From a bacterium (GTDB taxonomy: Bacteria > CG03): 25,275 bases of DNA. The translations under genes were made by a program, and so were the position numbers. The first letter of the stretch is position 1; each line of letters begins with the position of its first letter. Of the stretch, positions 1 to 7,791 are shown one piece after another. Below the pieces are notes generated by a model. It ran no database searches, was not told the origin of the DNA, and saw nothing but the letters and a program-made list of their open reading frames with translations. Where the stretch lies: contig VMTI01000198.1 of NCBI GenBank assembly GCA_013791675.1, positions 1-25,275 on the forward strand, in the 5' to 3' direction.

Positions 1-132
1 TAAATTCGGATTTTAGAAAAAAATTGACCGCTATCGTCTTAGAAAGATTTTCAAGATTGACGGAATAGGGCTATACTCCTAATTTGCTTTATTTATCAAA
101 TTGGAGCGGAAAACTTTTCACTCTTTTGTCAA

Positions 133-178
133 CAAAACCGTGAAAATATGCAAATAAACGGCGAATTTCACGGTTTTG
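133..178. repeat. 13-bp perfect inverted repeat
   Basis: The arms at 133-145 (CAAAACCGTGAAA) and 166-178 (TTTCACGGTTTTG) are perfect reverse complements separated by 20 bases. A third related half-site, TTTTCAC, lies at 115-121. The repeat is downstream of rsmA, so it could be the 3' hairpin of that operon, but neither side has a run of more than four T, so it is not a convincing intrinsic terminator. I see no gene in 1-209. An operator for a gene off the left edge, or a mobile-element remnant, is also possible. Confidence 0.6.
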
Positions 179-199
179 AGCCCTTAGGGGACAACGCAA

Positions 200-221
200 G
201 ATAGTAAGCTTAGCTACTATC
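200..221. repeat. 7-bp inverted repeat spanning the rsmA stop codon
   Basis: GATAGTA at 200-206 and TACTATC at 215-221 are perfect reverse complements. Two further GC pairs inside leave a three-base loop and one bulged base. The rsmA stop codon (210-212, minus strand) sits in the loop region. GGGG at 187-190 and CCC at 221-223 flank the element, which makes it resemble other GGGGA-capped palindromes in this window. There is no U-tract, so a terminator role is unproven. Confidence 0.5.
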
Positions 222-995
222 CCTGCAGGCCGGAATAAATATTTTTTTGAACAATTCTAAGTATTGCCCGGGTGTCACATCCTGGGGGCGGGCATTGGAT
301 TTAATCTTTAAATATTCCAGCAACGCCGCTCCGGTTTTATTATCCGGCAGGCGTTTTAAGTTATTCGCAAGCGTTTTTCTCCTGGAAAAAAAACAGATAT
401 TCATAAAGTTTTTCCATTCTTTTATATCCACCCTCTGAGAGGGCTCCGCTTTAATATTTTTGTTTTGAAGGACAATCACGCCCGCATCAACTTTTGGAGG
501 AGGGCTAAAGCATTTTTTAGAAAACTCAAACACCATTTGGATGTCAAAAAACACGGAAGCTGTAACCGAAGTGCGTCCATACTCCGAAGTGCCCGCTGCG
601 GCCGAGAAACGCCGGGCGGTTTCTTTCTGTATTGTCATAACAGCCGTATTCCAACCCGATAAACCCGCGAGATAATAAATTATATCTGTTGAAATCGCGT
701 AAGGGAGATTGGTTATTATGTTAAACGGCCCGCCGTCAAAAAAATTACTTTCTTTCAGTATATCGCCCGTAATGACCCGCACTTTTTCACCGCCGAATTT
801 TTCTTTTATATAACGGGCAAGCCGCGGGTCGAATTCAACGCAGATAAGATGCTCCGCAATATCCGCGAGCATGAAAGTCAGAGCCCCCTTGCCCGGGCCG
901 ATTTCAAGAAGATTTCCGCCCGGCGGAAGCAATGAAATTATTTTTTCAACTACTGTTTTGTCTTTAAGAAAATACTGCCCGAACTTTTCAGGCAT
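210..995 (-). CDS. rsmA: 16S rRNA (adenine1518-N6/adenine1519-N6)-dimethyltransferase RsmA
   Basis: RsmA (KsgA) dimethylates two adjacent adenines in the 3'-terminal helix of 16S rRNA late in 30S assembly, using S-adenosylmethionine. The 261-residue length is normal. The start carries GQYFL (6-10). The SAM-binding motif EIGPGKGALT lies at 31-40, the acidic ribose-binding residue is in VEFD (53-56), and the catalytic NLPY motif is at 96-99. FSPPPKVDAG (163-172) and RRKTL (205-209) are the usual C-terminal family signatures. The ATG follows the thrC stop directly (TAAATG), so translation is probably coupled. The last few residues fall in a small palindrome and look poorly conserved. It is the last gene of the minus-strand amino-acid operon, an unusual but plausible rider. 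Confidence 0.96.
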   Translation of the reverse strand: MPEKFGQYFLKDKTVVEKIISLLPPGGNLLEIGPGKGALTFMLADIAEHLICVEFDPRLARYIKEKFGGEKVRVITGDILKESNFFDGGPFNIITNLPYAISTDIIYYLAGLSGWNTAVMTIQKETARRFSAAAGTSEYGRTSVTASVFFDIQMVFEFSKKCFSPPPKVDAGVIVLQNKNIKAEPSQRVDIKEWKNFMNICFFSRRKTLANNLKRLPDNKTGAALLEYLKIKSNARPQDVTPGQYLELFKKIFIPACRDSS

Positions 996-2042
996 TTATT
1001 CCAGCCCTAAAATTTTACAGACTTCCTCGATGACCGGTTCTACAACGACGGGATGGTCGCATGATTTGATGGCTGTGTCAGTGTCTTTCAGCCCGTGTCC
1101 GGTGAGAGTCGCCGCTATTATTGTTCTCTCCGAAGCGTTTTTGAAATAGCCCTTTTTGTTATATTTGATAAGCCCCGCTATACCCGCGGCTGAGGCGGGC
1201 TCGCAGAATATACCTTCAAGGCCGGCGAGGGCTTTGTAGGCAAAAATTATTTCATCGTCTGTCACTTTATCTATCGCCCCGGCAGACTCGTCTCTGGCTT
1301 CTTCCGCCTTTTTCCATGAAGCGGGATTCCCTATCTTGATTGCCGTGGCAATAGTCTGCGGATTTTTTATTATGTGCCCGTCAACAATAGGCGCCGATTT
1401 CGCCGCCTGAAAGCCGAGCATCACCGGACGGATGGCCGAATATTCTTTATAACCTTTCCAGTACGCCGTTATATTTCCCGCGTTACCGACGGGAATAGCG
1501 TGATAATCCGGAGCGCGGCCAAGGTCGTCAATAATTTCAAACGCGGCCGTCTTCTGCCCCTCTATTCTGAAAGGATTTATGGAATTGACAAGCTCAACGG
1601 GATATTTTTCGCATATTGCCAGAACAATTTTCAAAGAATCGTCAAAATTTCCCTTTACAGCGACAATCTTCGCTCCGTGAATCATGGCCTGCGAAAGTTT
1701 CCCCAGAGCTATCGCGCCTTCCGGTATAACGACAAGAGCTTTCATTCCCGCCCGCGCCGAATAAGCCGCCGCTGAAGCGGAAGTATTTCCCGTAGAGGCG
1801 CAGATAACATATTCGCAGCCTTTTTCAACCGCCTTGGAAATGGCGAGCGTCATGCCCCTGTCCTTAAAAGAGCCGGTGGGATTCAGACCTTCATATTTAA
1901 CATAAAGCTGAAACGGAAATCCGAATTCTTTCTCAATGCGCGAAACGCGTATCAGCGGGGTTCCGCCCTCCTGCAGAGAAATAACAGGAGTTTTATCCGT
2001 GACCGGAAGGTATTTTCGGTATTTGGCTATAATGCCTTTCAT
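996..2042 (-). CDS. thrC: Threonine synthase (PLP-dependent)
   Basis: This enzyme converts O-phosphohomoserine to threonine, the last step of threonine synthesis, in the cytoplasm. At 348 residues it belongs to the short threonine synthase type rather than the longer E. coli type. The PLP-binding lysine is K60 in TGSFKDRGM, the substrate loop STGN is at 83-86, and the glycine-rich phosphate-binding loop GNAGN is at 186-190. The ATG overlaps the hom stop codon as ATGA, so the two are translationally coupled. Homoserine kinase (thrB), needed to make its substrate, is not in the window and must be elsewhere if the pathway is complete. Confidence 0.95.
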   Translation of the reverse strand: MKGIIAKYRKYLPVTDKTPVISLQEGGTPLIRVSRIEKEFGFPFQLYVKYEGLNPTGSFKDRGMTLAISKAVEKGCEYVICASTGNTSASAAAYSARAGMKALVVIPEGAIALGKLSQAMIHGAKIVAVKGNFDDSLKIVLAICEKYPVELVNSINPFRIEGQKTAAFEIIDDLGRAPDYHAIPVGNAGNITAYWKGYKEYSAIRPVMLGFQAAKSAPIVDGHIIKNPQTIATAIKIGNPASWKKAEEARDESAGAIDKVTDDEIIFAYKALAGLEGIFCEPASAAGIAGLIKYNKKGYFKNASERTIIAATLTGHGLKDTDTAIKSCDHPVVVEPVIEEVCKILGLE

Positions 2043-3430
2043 ATATCCAGAAGTCTGTAAAAAACCGTCTTTTTCTTCACCATGTTCAGGCTGTCTATTT
2101 CGCTGAGGGCATTTATTATGTTTCCCGTGCTGGCCTCGTGCGTGAGCATAACAATCGGCACCGCCTTGGGCGAGAAGCCGTCTTTCTGCACAACCGACGC
2201 TACGGATATACCGTAATTGGACAGAATATCGGCAATGCGGGCGAGCACGCCGGGACGATCCTCGGCGGTAAACCTGATATAAAAACAGGACTCCACATTC
2301 CGCGCGTCAACAATACGCGGAGCCTTATTCCTTAATTCAAAAAACGGCATGTGACGGACACTCTTCTCCATTATGTGCCTGGCCGAATACACTATATCGC
2401 TCACAACGGCGGATGCCGCGGGAAGCGACCCCGCCCCCGGGCCGTAAAGCATCTGCTCGCCGGCGGCATCGCTTTTTATATATATGGCGTTGAATGCCCC
2501 TGAAACGCTCGCGAGAGGGTGCGAACTTTTTATAAAAGCGGGCACAACCTGAAACGCCGCGCCCTCGGACATATCGGCTGAACCGGGTATCGGCTTCACT
2601 TTTTCCATAAGCGTGAAAAGCTTCATCGTATAACCGAATTCCTTTCCCAGCGCTATATCAAAAGGCAGTACCTTCTCTATACCTTCCACATATATATCTT
2701 CGGGTTTTATGTGACTCTTGAAAATAAGCGACGATAAGATAGCCAGCTTGGACGCGGAATCCTGCCCTGTTATATCAAGTGTCGGATCGGCTTCGGCAAA
2801 ACCCAGCCCCTGAGCTTTTTTCAGGGATTCGTCAAAGTCCGCTTTTCCCTCGGACATGTTGGACAAAATGTAATTGGTTGTCCCGTTAAGTATTCCGGCC
2901 AAACCGTATATTTTATTAGCGCAGAAGCCCTCGTTGATCGCCGCGATAATGGGTATTCCCGCCCCGACGCTGGCCTCAAAATATATGCGCCTTTTGTTTT
3001 TAGCGGCAGCAGCAAGCAGCTCGTTAAAATCCTTAGCCAGCACATTTTTATTGGCTGTGACAACATCCATTCCCCTCTCCAAAGCCAGAAGAATCAGCCT
3101 TTTCGCGGGCTGATAACCGCCTATCAGTTCAACGAATATATCTATTTCGGGGTCACTGAAAATATCCTCAATGTTCGGCGTATAAACTTTGGCCTCGGGA
3201 AGAAGCGCGCGGTAGTTTTTGTTTTTTTTCAAAAGTCCCTTTATTGCGGGAGATAACGCTTTTATCGAAGATTTGTTTTTGAATGTTGTATCGCATATCC
3301 TTTTGACACGCAATTTGGCTCCGGCTCTGACGGACAGATCATCGTTTCTTGATAATAGAAGAGACATAACTCCCCGCCCCACCGTGCCGTATCCGGCGAG
3401 GCCTATATTGATTATCTTTTGCTTTTTCAT
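2039..3430 (-). CDS. hom: Homoserine dehydrogenase with C-terminal ACT domain
   Basis: This enzyme reduces aspartate semialdehyde to homoserine with NAD(P)H, at the branch point to threonine and methionine. The 463-residue protein has an N-terminal Rossmann domain with GYGTVG at 13-18, TANKN at 125-129, the signature NGTTNYIL at 182-189, and GFAEADPTLDI at 210-220 followed by a lysine at 228. Residues from about 382 to the end form an ACT domain (RFTAEDRPGVLARI), which in this family usually binds threonine for feedback inhibition; here that is inferred. The ATG overlaps the aminotransferase stop (ATGA) and a GGGGG Shine-Dalgarno lies just upstream. It is a monofunctional form, without a fused aspartokinase. 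Confidence 0.96.
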   Translation of the reverse strand: MKKQKIINIGLAGYGTVGRGVMSLLLSRNDDLSVRAGAKLRVKRICDTTFKNKSSIKALSPAIKGLLKKNKNYRALLPEAKVYTPNIEDIFSDPEIDIFVELIGGYQPAKRLILLALERGMDVVTANKNVLAKDFNELLAAAAKNKRRIYFEASVGAGIPIIAAINEGFCANKIYGLAGILNGTTNYILSNMSEGKADFDESLKKAQGLGFAEADPTLDITGQDSASKLAILSSLIFKSHIKPEDIYVEGIEKVLPFDIALGKEFGYTMKLFTLMEKVKPIPGSADMSEGAAFQVVPAFIKSSHPLASVSGAFNAIYIKSDAAGEQMLYGPGAGSLPAASAVVSDIVYSARHIMEKSVRHMPFFELRNKAPRIVDARNVESCFYIRFTAEDRPGVLARIADILSNYGISVASVVQKDGFSPKAVPIVMLTHEASTGNIINALSEIDSLNMVKKKTVFYRLLDI

Positions 3431-4623
3431 TTTTCCCCCGGCCGCGCCTTCATAAATTTTTTGAGCCTCAAAAAAGCGTCATGAAATCTTTTGTAATGCG
3501 TCACCATAGCAATCCGCACATAACCTTCCCCGTAGGTGCCGAAACCTATCCCCGGAGCGACGGCAATGCCGGTGGACTCTATCAGAAGCTCGGCGAATTC
3601 AAGAGAAGGCATGCTGGAATACGGCGGCGGAATCTTCGCCCACAGATACATGGTGGCTTTTGGCTTTTTCACGTCCCAGCCTATGGACGAAAGTTTTTCC
3701 ACAAAAAAATCAAACCGTTTTTCGTATTCATCCAGCGTCGGCTGGATATCCTTTGTTCCCAATTCAAGCGCCCTCACGCCCGAAAGCTGTATAAATGTCG
3801 GCACGCCGTAATCAAGATAGCTTTTGTATTTTGCCAGCACCGCAAGAATTTCAGAATTACCCGTCGCCCAGCCGATGCGCCATCCGGCCATGTTATATGT
3901 TTTTGAAAAAGACCCGAATTCCACTCCGACATCCATGGCGCCCTTCACCTGCAAAAAACTCGGCGCGACGTAACCAGAAAATGTCACCTCTGAATAAGCG
4001 TTATCGTAAATGACTATGATATCGTACTTCTTCGCGAATTTTACAACTTCTTCCAGATATTTAATGTCCTCTATTACGGCGCCTGTGGGGTTATTCGGAT
4101 AATTCAAAATCATTATTTTGGCGCGCTGCCGCACTTTTTCGGGGATGGCCGCGAGGTCCGGCAGATAGCCGTTCTCCTCGCGCAGAGGCATGAGATGAGC
4201 GACGCCGCCGGCGAGAATCACGCCGTTGTAATGTACGGGGTAACAGGGATTCGGAACAAGCACCAGATCGCCCTGATTAAGATACGCCATGCACAAATGA
4301 GCTATTCCTTCTTTTGAACCTATAAGAGCAACCGCTTCCGTTTCGGAATCCAGTTTTACGTTAAACCGTCCTTTGTACCAGTCGCAAACGGCTTTTCTGA
4401 ATTTGGGCATGCCCTTGGCCTGCGGATAACGGTGCGTGCGCGGATGAAGCGTTACCGTGTCCACAAGACGGTCAACAACGCATTTGGGCGTGGGTAAATC
4501 AGGGTTCCCCATACCCATATCAATCACATCCTGCTTGTTGGCATGAGCGCGGTTTTTCAGAACGTCTATCGCTCCGAAAAGATACGGCGGCAGATTTTTT
4601 ATTTTATCCGACGGGCTTATCAT
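3427..4623 (-). CDS. Class I/II PLP aminotransferase (AlaC/AspC/LL-DAP aminotransferase-like)
   Basis: This is a fold-type I aminotransferase of 398 residues. Visible family residues are NYPNNPTGA (174-182), DNAY (207-210), the Schiff-base lysine K241 in SFSKTYNMAGWRIG, and the carboxylate-binding arginine R370 in YVRIA. Overall it looks like the AlaC / LL-diaminopimelate aminotransferase-like branch, which can act on alanine, aspartate or related substrates; sequence alone does not fix the substrate. Lying between a citrate/homocitrate-type synthase and homoserine dehydrogenase, a role in making aspartate or glutamate-family amino acids is reasonable inference. AGGGG about eight bases upstream serves as ribosome binding site, and it begins 10 bases after the upstream gene. 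Confidence 0.88.
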   Translation of the reverse strand: MISPSDKIKNLPPYLFGAIDVLKNRAHANKQDVIDMGMGNPDLPTPKCVVDRLVDTVTLHPRTHRYPQAKGMPKFRKAVCDWYKGRFNVKLDSETEAVALIGSKEGIAHLCMAYLNQGDLVLVPNPCYPVHYNGVILAGGVAHLMPLREENGYLPDLAAIPEKVRQRAKIMILNYPNNPTGAVIEDIKYLEEVVKFAKKYDIIVIYDNAYSEVTFSGYVAPSFLQVKGAMDVGVEFGSFSKTYNMAGWRIGWATGNSEILAVLAKYKSYLDYGVPTFIQLSGVRALELGTKDIQPTLDEYEKRFDFFVEKLSSIGWDVKKPKATMYLWAKIPPPYSSMPSLEFAELLIESTGIAVAPGIGFGTYGEGYVRIAMVTHYKRFHDAFLRLKKFMKARPGEK

Positions 4624-4633
4624 TTTTACGCCC

Positions 4634-5872
4634 CTACCACTGCGGCGTCACCGTCATTATTTCTTTCGCTATATCAGGGTACTTCGCTATAAAGCGAAGC
4701 TCGTCGCTGATAAGCGGCTTCTGTGTGTGCACATTGGCGTAACGGACAAGCTCCAGAATTTTCTTGGCTTCATTTTGGTCTTTGAATTTCACTTCAAGTT
4801 TGTCATAAACGTTTCTGAAACCTTTTATCCCCGAATATTCGCCCACAATTATCTGCCGGCCTGTCTCTATGACCTCCTGCCCGCCGCGGCCCAGCTCCTC
4901 ATAATCGTAAAGCTCGTAATTCCGCCTGTCTTTGAGCGCGCCGTCTGCGTGAATTCCGGATTCGTGAGAGAAAGCGTTTCCTCCGGTGCCCGGCTGATTT
5001 ATAGGTATGGGCACGCCGAAACAGTATGACGCATACTGGGCAAGCTTCCATGAACGTTTCAGATTTATTTTTCCGCCGAGACGGTATTTTCCGCCGAAAC
5101 CCGAAGATTTTTGAATGGCCAGAATTACGGACAGAAGATCGGCGTTGCCCGCGCGCTCGCCCATGCCGTTAACAGTGGTGTTTATGTAAGCGTCACATCC
5201 GGCGTCAACGGCGGCTTTGGCGCCGGCGATTGAATTGGCAACAGCCATTCCCAGATCATTGTGACAGTGCGTCTCAATGGGGATGGATACCGTTTTCGCG
5301 AGTTCATAAATTCTGTCATAAATCGTAAAAGGGTCGTCGTAGCCGAGAGTGTCGCAGTAGCGTATCCTGTCAGCTCCGGCTGCTTTCGCCGCAAGAGAGA
5401 AGGCCTTAAGAAAACCCATCTCGGTACGCGAAGCGTCTTCGGCATTTACACCGACCGATTCCGCGCCTAATTTTTTGGCGAGGATTACGCTTTTTTTCAT
5501 CATCTCTATAACATCTTTTTCGCCGAATTTCCCCTGAAATTTATTTTCTATCATCTGACGTGACGTTGATATGGATACATTTAAATGTTTGATCTCCGGC
5601 ACATTTCTGAAAGTGCACTCCACATCCTCCGGCACGGCGCGAATCCATCCTTCCAGCCGGATTTTTTTGAGAGCCCCTGCTTTAACCAGCTGGAGATTGG
5701 CATTGAGATATGCTTTTTCATGATTGGTCAACGGAAAACCGAATTCGGACTGGAATATACCCATCTTATCCAAATAAATATTGAGCAGTGTTTTTTCAAG
5801 TTTAGCCAGGCCCAGCTTAGCGGTCTGCACACCGTCGCGGTTTGTCACATCAATTATAAATATTTTCGCCAT
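4634..5872 (-). CDS. DRE-TIM acyl-CoA carboxyltransferase: candidate Re-citrate synthase or homocitrate synthase
   Basis: A 412-residue enzyme of the HMGL-like/isopropylmalate synthase superfamily, which condenses acetyl-CoA with a 2-oxo acid. Metal and catalytic motifs are visible: the DRE-like NRDGVQ at 11-16, HCHND at 202-206 and NTTVNGMGERAGN at 231-243. Its N terminus (VIDVTNRDGVQ-like, then FQSEFGFP at 40-47) recalls from memory the Re-citrate synthases described in anaerobes such as Clostridium kluyveri, which look like homocitrate synthases but use oxaloacetate. It lacks the leucine-regulatory LeuA domain, having only a short C-terminal segment. I place the start at 5872, after GGAGGG (5876-5881), rather than at an upstream ATG (5908) without a Shine-Dalgarno. 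It is first in the operon. Substrate is not proven. Confidence 0.85.
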   Translation of the reverse strand: MAKIFIIDVTNRDGVQTAKLGLAKLEKTLLNIYLDKMGIFQSEFGFPLTNHEKAYLNANLQLVKAGALKKIRLEGWIRAVPEDVECTFRNVPEIKHLNVSISTSRQMIENKFQGKFGEKDVIEMMKKSVILAKKLGAESVGVNAEDASRTEMGFLKAFSLAAKAAGADRIRYCDTLGYDDPFTIYDRIYELAKTVSIPIETHCHNDLGMAVANSIAGAKAAVDAGCDAYINTTVNGMGERAGNADLLSVILAIQKSSGFGGKYRLGGKINLKRSWKLAQYASYCFGVPIPINQPGTGGNAFSHESGIHADGALKDRRNYELYDYEELGRGGQEVIETGRQIIVGEYSGIKGFRNVYDKLEVKFKDQNEAKKILELVRYANVHTQKPLISDELRFIAKYPDIAKEIMTVTPQW

Positions 5873-5943
5873 CTTCCCTCCAAAAAGGGGACGTCCTTCT
5901 TTTTCCAAAGCCTTTGCCTGCCTTATTCAGAAACTTCTGTAAC

Positions 5944-5961
5944 CGCAAGCTTTAGCTTGCG
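5944..5961. repeat. 8-bp inverted repeat (hairpin) in the operon leader
   Basis: CGCAAGCT at 5944-5951 and AGCTTGCG at 5954-5961 pair perfectly around two bases, so a transcript would fold into a tight seven-to-eight-pair stem. It lies in the predicted 5' leader of the minus-strand amino-acid operon, between the promoter and the first gene. A palindrome GGACGTCC (5889-5896) follows near the ribosome binding site. No U-tract follows, so it is not an obvious attenuator. It also resembles short dispersed repeats common in bacterial genomes. Confidence 0.55.
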
Positions 5962-6020
5962 CGCATTCCTCAATGAATAATCCAGGTTATCTTTATTTTC
6001 GGACGCCGCCAATTAGCTGA

Positions 6021-6049
6021 ATTATAATCAACATAACGCCATTAGTCAA
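6021..6049 (-). promoter_or_regulatory. Sigma70-type promoter of the synthase-aminotransferase-hom-thrC-rsmA operon
   Basis: On the minus strand TTGACT (plus 6044-6049) is followed after exactly 17 bases by a perfect TATAAT (plus 6021-6026). Transcription would start near 6014, giving a leader of about 140 nt before the ATG at 5872. It sits directly after the stop codon of the upstream minus-strand gene (6054-6056), where it would be needed. Confidence 0.8.
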
Positions 6050-6053
6050 TTTT

Positions 6054-7667
6054 TTAGCGTGTCGGAGTGGACGTTTTTATATTATGGGGCTCGCCCGAAA
6101 TGGCAGACGTTGAAGCAGGGGCTGAGCCGGCGGACATATCTGGAACCGTGCCGGAAGACTTCGCAAGGCCGTCGCCGCCATAACGGAAACCCGACCCGAT
6201 TTTGCCGTTTTCTATCAGAGATTTGACGGGGTTGAGCCATTCAATTCCTGAATAGGGCCCTTTGCGTCCCCAGAAAACGCGCGATAAATCATTCACGAAA
6301 ATGCCTTTGGGTTTCAGCACTTTTTTCGCCCGGGCAAGACGCATTGCGAATTTCTCCGGCGCAGGCGGCTTCTCCGAAAACTGATGCACATTAAAATCTA
6401 TCTGATTTCCTATTATGAAATTAACGCCGCTCGCGTCATATTTTTCCCATTGAGACAGAAGATTGTCAAATTGCCTGTCGTCGCACTCGTAAAGCATCAC
6501 CGCCTGAAAATCGGCGCCGGCATCCTGAAACATAACAGGGTCCTGGCCGTGCTGATGGCCCATCTGCCACGATAATACAAAAACCCACAGGGGTTTCTCG
6601 CTTTTGACTTCCTCTTTTATCCTCTCAATGCACAGCGATGATTTGCGCGCTCTCCACCAGTTCCACAAATCCTGCAAAGCGTAATTTTTCTTTTTGAAAA
6701 TCTCCCTCGCCAGATAAAGCGCCCGCGCAGGGTTTTCTTTCGGCGCAAGCGGCAAATCTATATCCATTTCCTCAAAAAATTCATCCGTAAGCTCAAAACC
6801 GCCCTGCACCGGCCGTATGTAATCCAGCCCCAGAAAATCCGCGGCGGATGTGTCCATCCGCCTCATAATTTTTATTATGTCTTTCAGCCGCTTGTTGTCT
6901 CCTATGGATATTCCTCTTGATTGCTTAAGACAATCATTGGGCAAACTGTAATCAATTCCGTAAGTATAACCGATATTTTCATCTCTCTTGCCCACGACGA
7001 TATACGCGGCCGTCCACGCGCCTATGCGCATTTTTCTTTTATGGGCTTCCGCGCAAAGATCATCCAGCATTTTGAGATTATTTTTTACCCAGGGGGAATC
7101 CGCGGGAAGCGACTTGCCAAAAAAAGCCGTTTGGGCGGCGAGATAAAGAAGAGTGTCCATCTTCATGTATTCAACCCAGTCAAAGATACTTTCCCATGAT
7201 TTGATTTCGCCCGACGGAGTGGGTATACGCCGTGTTTTTAAATTCTTCGTGTTCTCCCAGTTCATGGCATTGAGCGGAAATTTTATATCTGCCGGTTTTC
7301 TTCTGGTAACAGCGAAAACAGCCGGTAAAAATCTGTTTCTTTCGGACTCCAGCGGATGGAAAACGCGCGCCTCATAAAACCCCTCTTCAGCGTTCCAGGG
7401 TATGGGGAAACGCGCTACAGACTTTCCGTCTTTAACGCGAAAACTATAAGCCACGCGCCCGCCAATTCCCATTACAGGCATATTATTTCTGAAAACGACA
7501 AGGCGGTGATTCGCCGTAAGCACGCCGTCAAATTCAAATGAGGCAATGTGATAATGTTTGAAGAAATCCCTGTCGGAGCGCAGCGGTTTTTTATCCGCGA
7601 TAAAATAACCGTACAGCAGCAAAAACAAAACAAAAGGTATGATGTAAATTATTTTTCTGAAATTCAT
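6054..7667 (-). CDS. Membrane-anchored protein of unknown function, possibly a TIM-barrel glycoside-hydrolase-like enzyme
   Basis: I do not recognise a named family with certainty. The 537-residue protein starts with a hydrophobic segment (about residues 6-23) preceded by lysine and arginine, so it is probably anchored in the cytoplasmic membrane with the rest outside. Residues around 35-130 look beta-rich. The middle has the alternating hydrophobic strand and helix pattern of a barrel, with aromatic stretches such as LQDLWNWWRARK and VFVLSWQMGHQHGQD, reminiscent of hypothetical glycoside-hydrolase-like (GHL10/DUF187 type) proteins. The last 35 or so residues are rich in Ser, Thr, Pro, Ala and Gly and probably disordered. 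It begins 25 bases after the tRNA-Arg gene. AGGGG about 11 bases upstream is a weak ribosome binding site. Catalytic residues cannot be assigned. Confidence 0.7.
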   Translation of the reverse strand: MNFRKIIYIIPFVLFLLLYGYFIADKKPLRSDRDFFKHYHIASFEFDGVLTANHRLVVFRNNMPVMGIGGRVAYSFRVKDGKSVARFPIPWNAEEGFYEARVFHPLESERNRFLPAVFAVTRRKPADIKFPLNAMNWENTKNLKTRRIPTPSGEIKSWESIFDWVEYMKMDTLLYLAAQTAFFGKSLPADSPWVKNNLKMLDDLCAEAHKRKMRIGAWTAAYIVVGKRDENIGYTYGIDYSLPNDCLKQSRGISIGDNKRLKDIIKIMRRMDTSAADFLGLDYIRPVQGGFELTDEFFEEMDIDLPLAPKENPARALYLAREIFKKKNYALQDLWNWWRARKSSLCIERIKEEVKSEKPLWVFVLSWQMGHQHGQDPVMFQDAGADFQAVMLYECDDRQFDNLLSQWEKYDASGVNFIIGNQIDFNVHQFSEKPPAPEKFAMRLARAKKVLKPKGIFVNDLSRVFWGRKGPYSGIEWLNPVKSLIENGKIGSGFRYGGDGLAKSSGTVPDMSAGSAPASTSAISGEPHNIKTSTPTR

Positions 7668-7692
7668 TTTACTTTTTGCCCCTACGGGACTT

Positions 7693-7764
7693 TGCCCCCT
7701 GGAAGAATCGAACTTCCATCCCAGGCTTCGGAGGCCCGTACTTTATCCGTTAAGCTAAGGGGGC
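7693..7764 (-). tRNA. tRNA-Arg (anticodon CCG)
   Basis: The minus strand folds into a complete cloverleaf of 72 bases. The acceptor stem GCCCCCT pairs with AGGGGGC, and the D stem GCTT pairs with AAGT including one G-T. The anticodon stem CGGGC pairs with GCCTG around the loop CTCCGAA, giving anticodon CCG, which reads CGG arginine codons. A four-base variable loop is followed by a T arm of GGAAG/CTTCC with loop TTCGATT. The discriminator is A and no 3' CCA is encoded. It lies 27 bases after alaS and 25 before the next gene on the same strand, so processing from a shared transcript is likely. Confidence 0.95.
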
Positions 7765-7791
7765 GTGAATTTTTTTCCGCCGGCGAGAAAT

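Noticed and set aside
133..178. dif-like or attC recombination site
   Set aside because: The 20-base loop and arm sequences match neither XerCD dif half-sites nor integron attC core sites.
1..209. Small gene or RNA in the left-edge stretch
   Set aside because: No frame with a ribosome binding site and no recognisable RNA fold was found; only inverted repeats are visible.
5873..5908. Longer N terminus for the Re-citrate/homocitrate-type synthase from an upstream ATG
   Set aside because: The added 12 residues do not look like family sequence and there is no Shine-Dalgarno, whereas GGAGGG stands just before ATG 5872.
7671..7700. Short echo of the tRNA-Arg 3' end (GCCCCT next to GCCCCCT) as a possible phage or island attachment site
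   Set aside because: The duplicated stretch is only about a dozen imperfect bases, the copies are almost adjacent, and there is no integrase or island between them.
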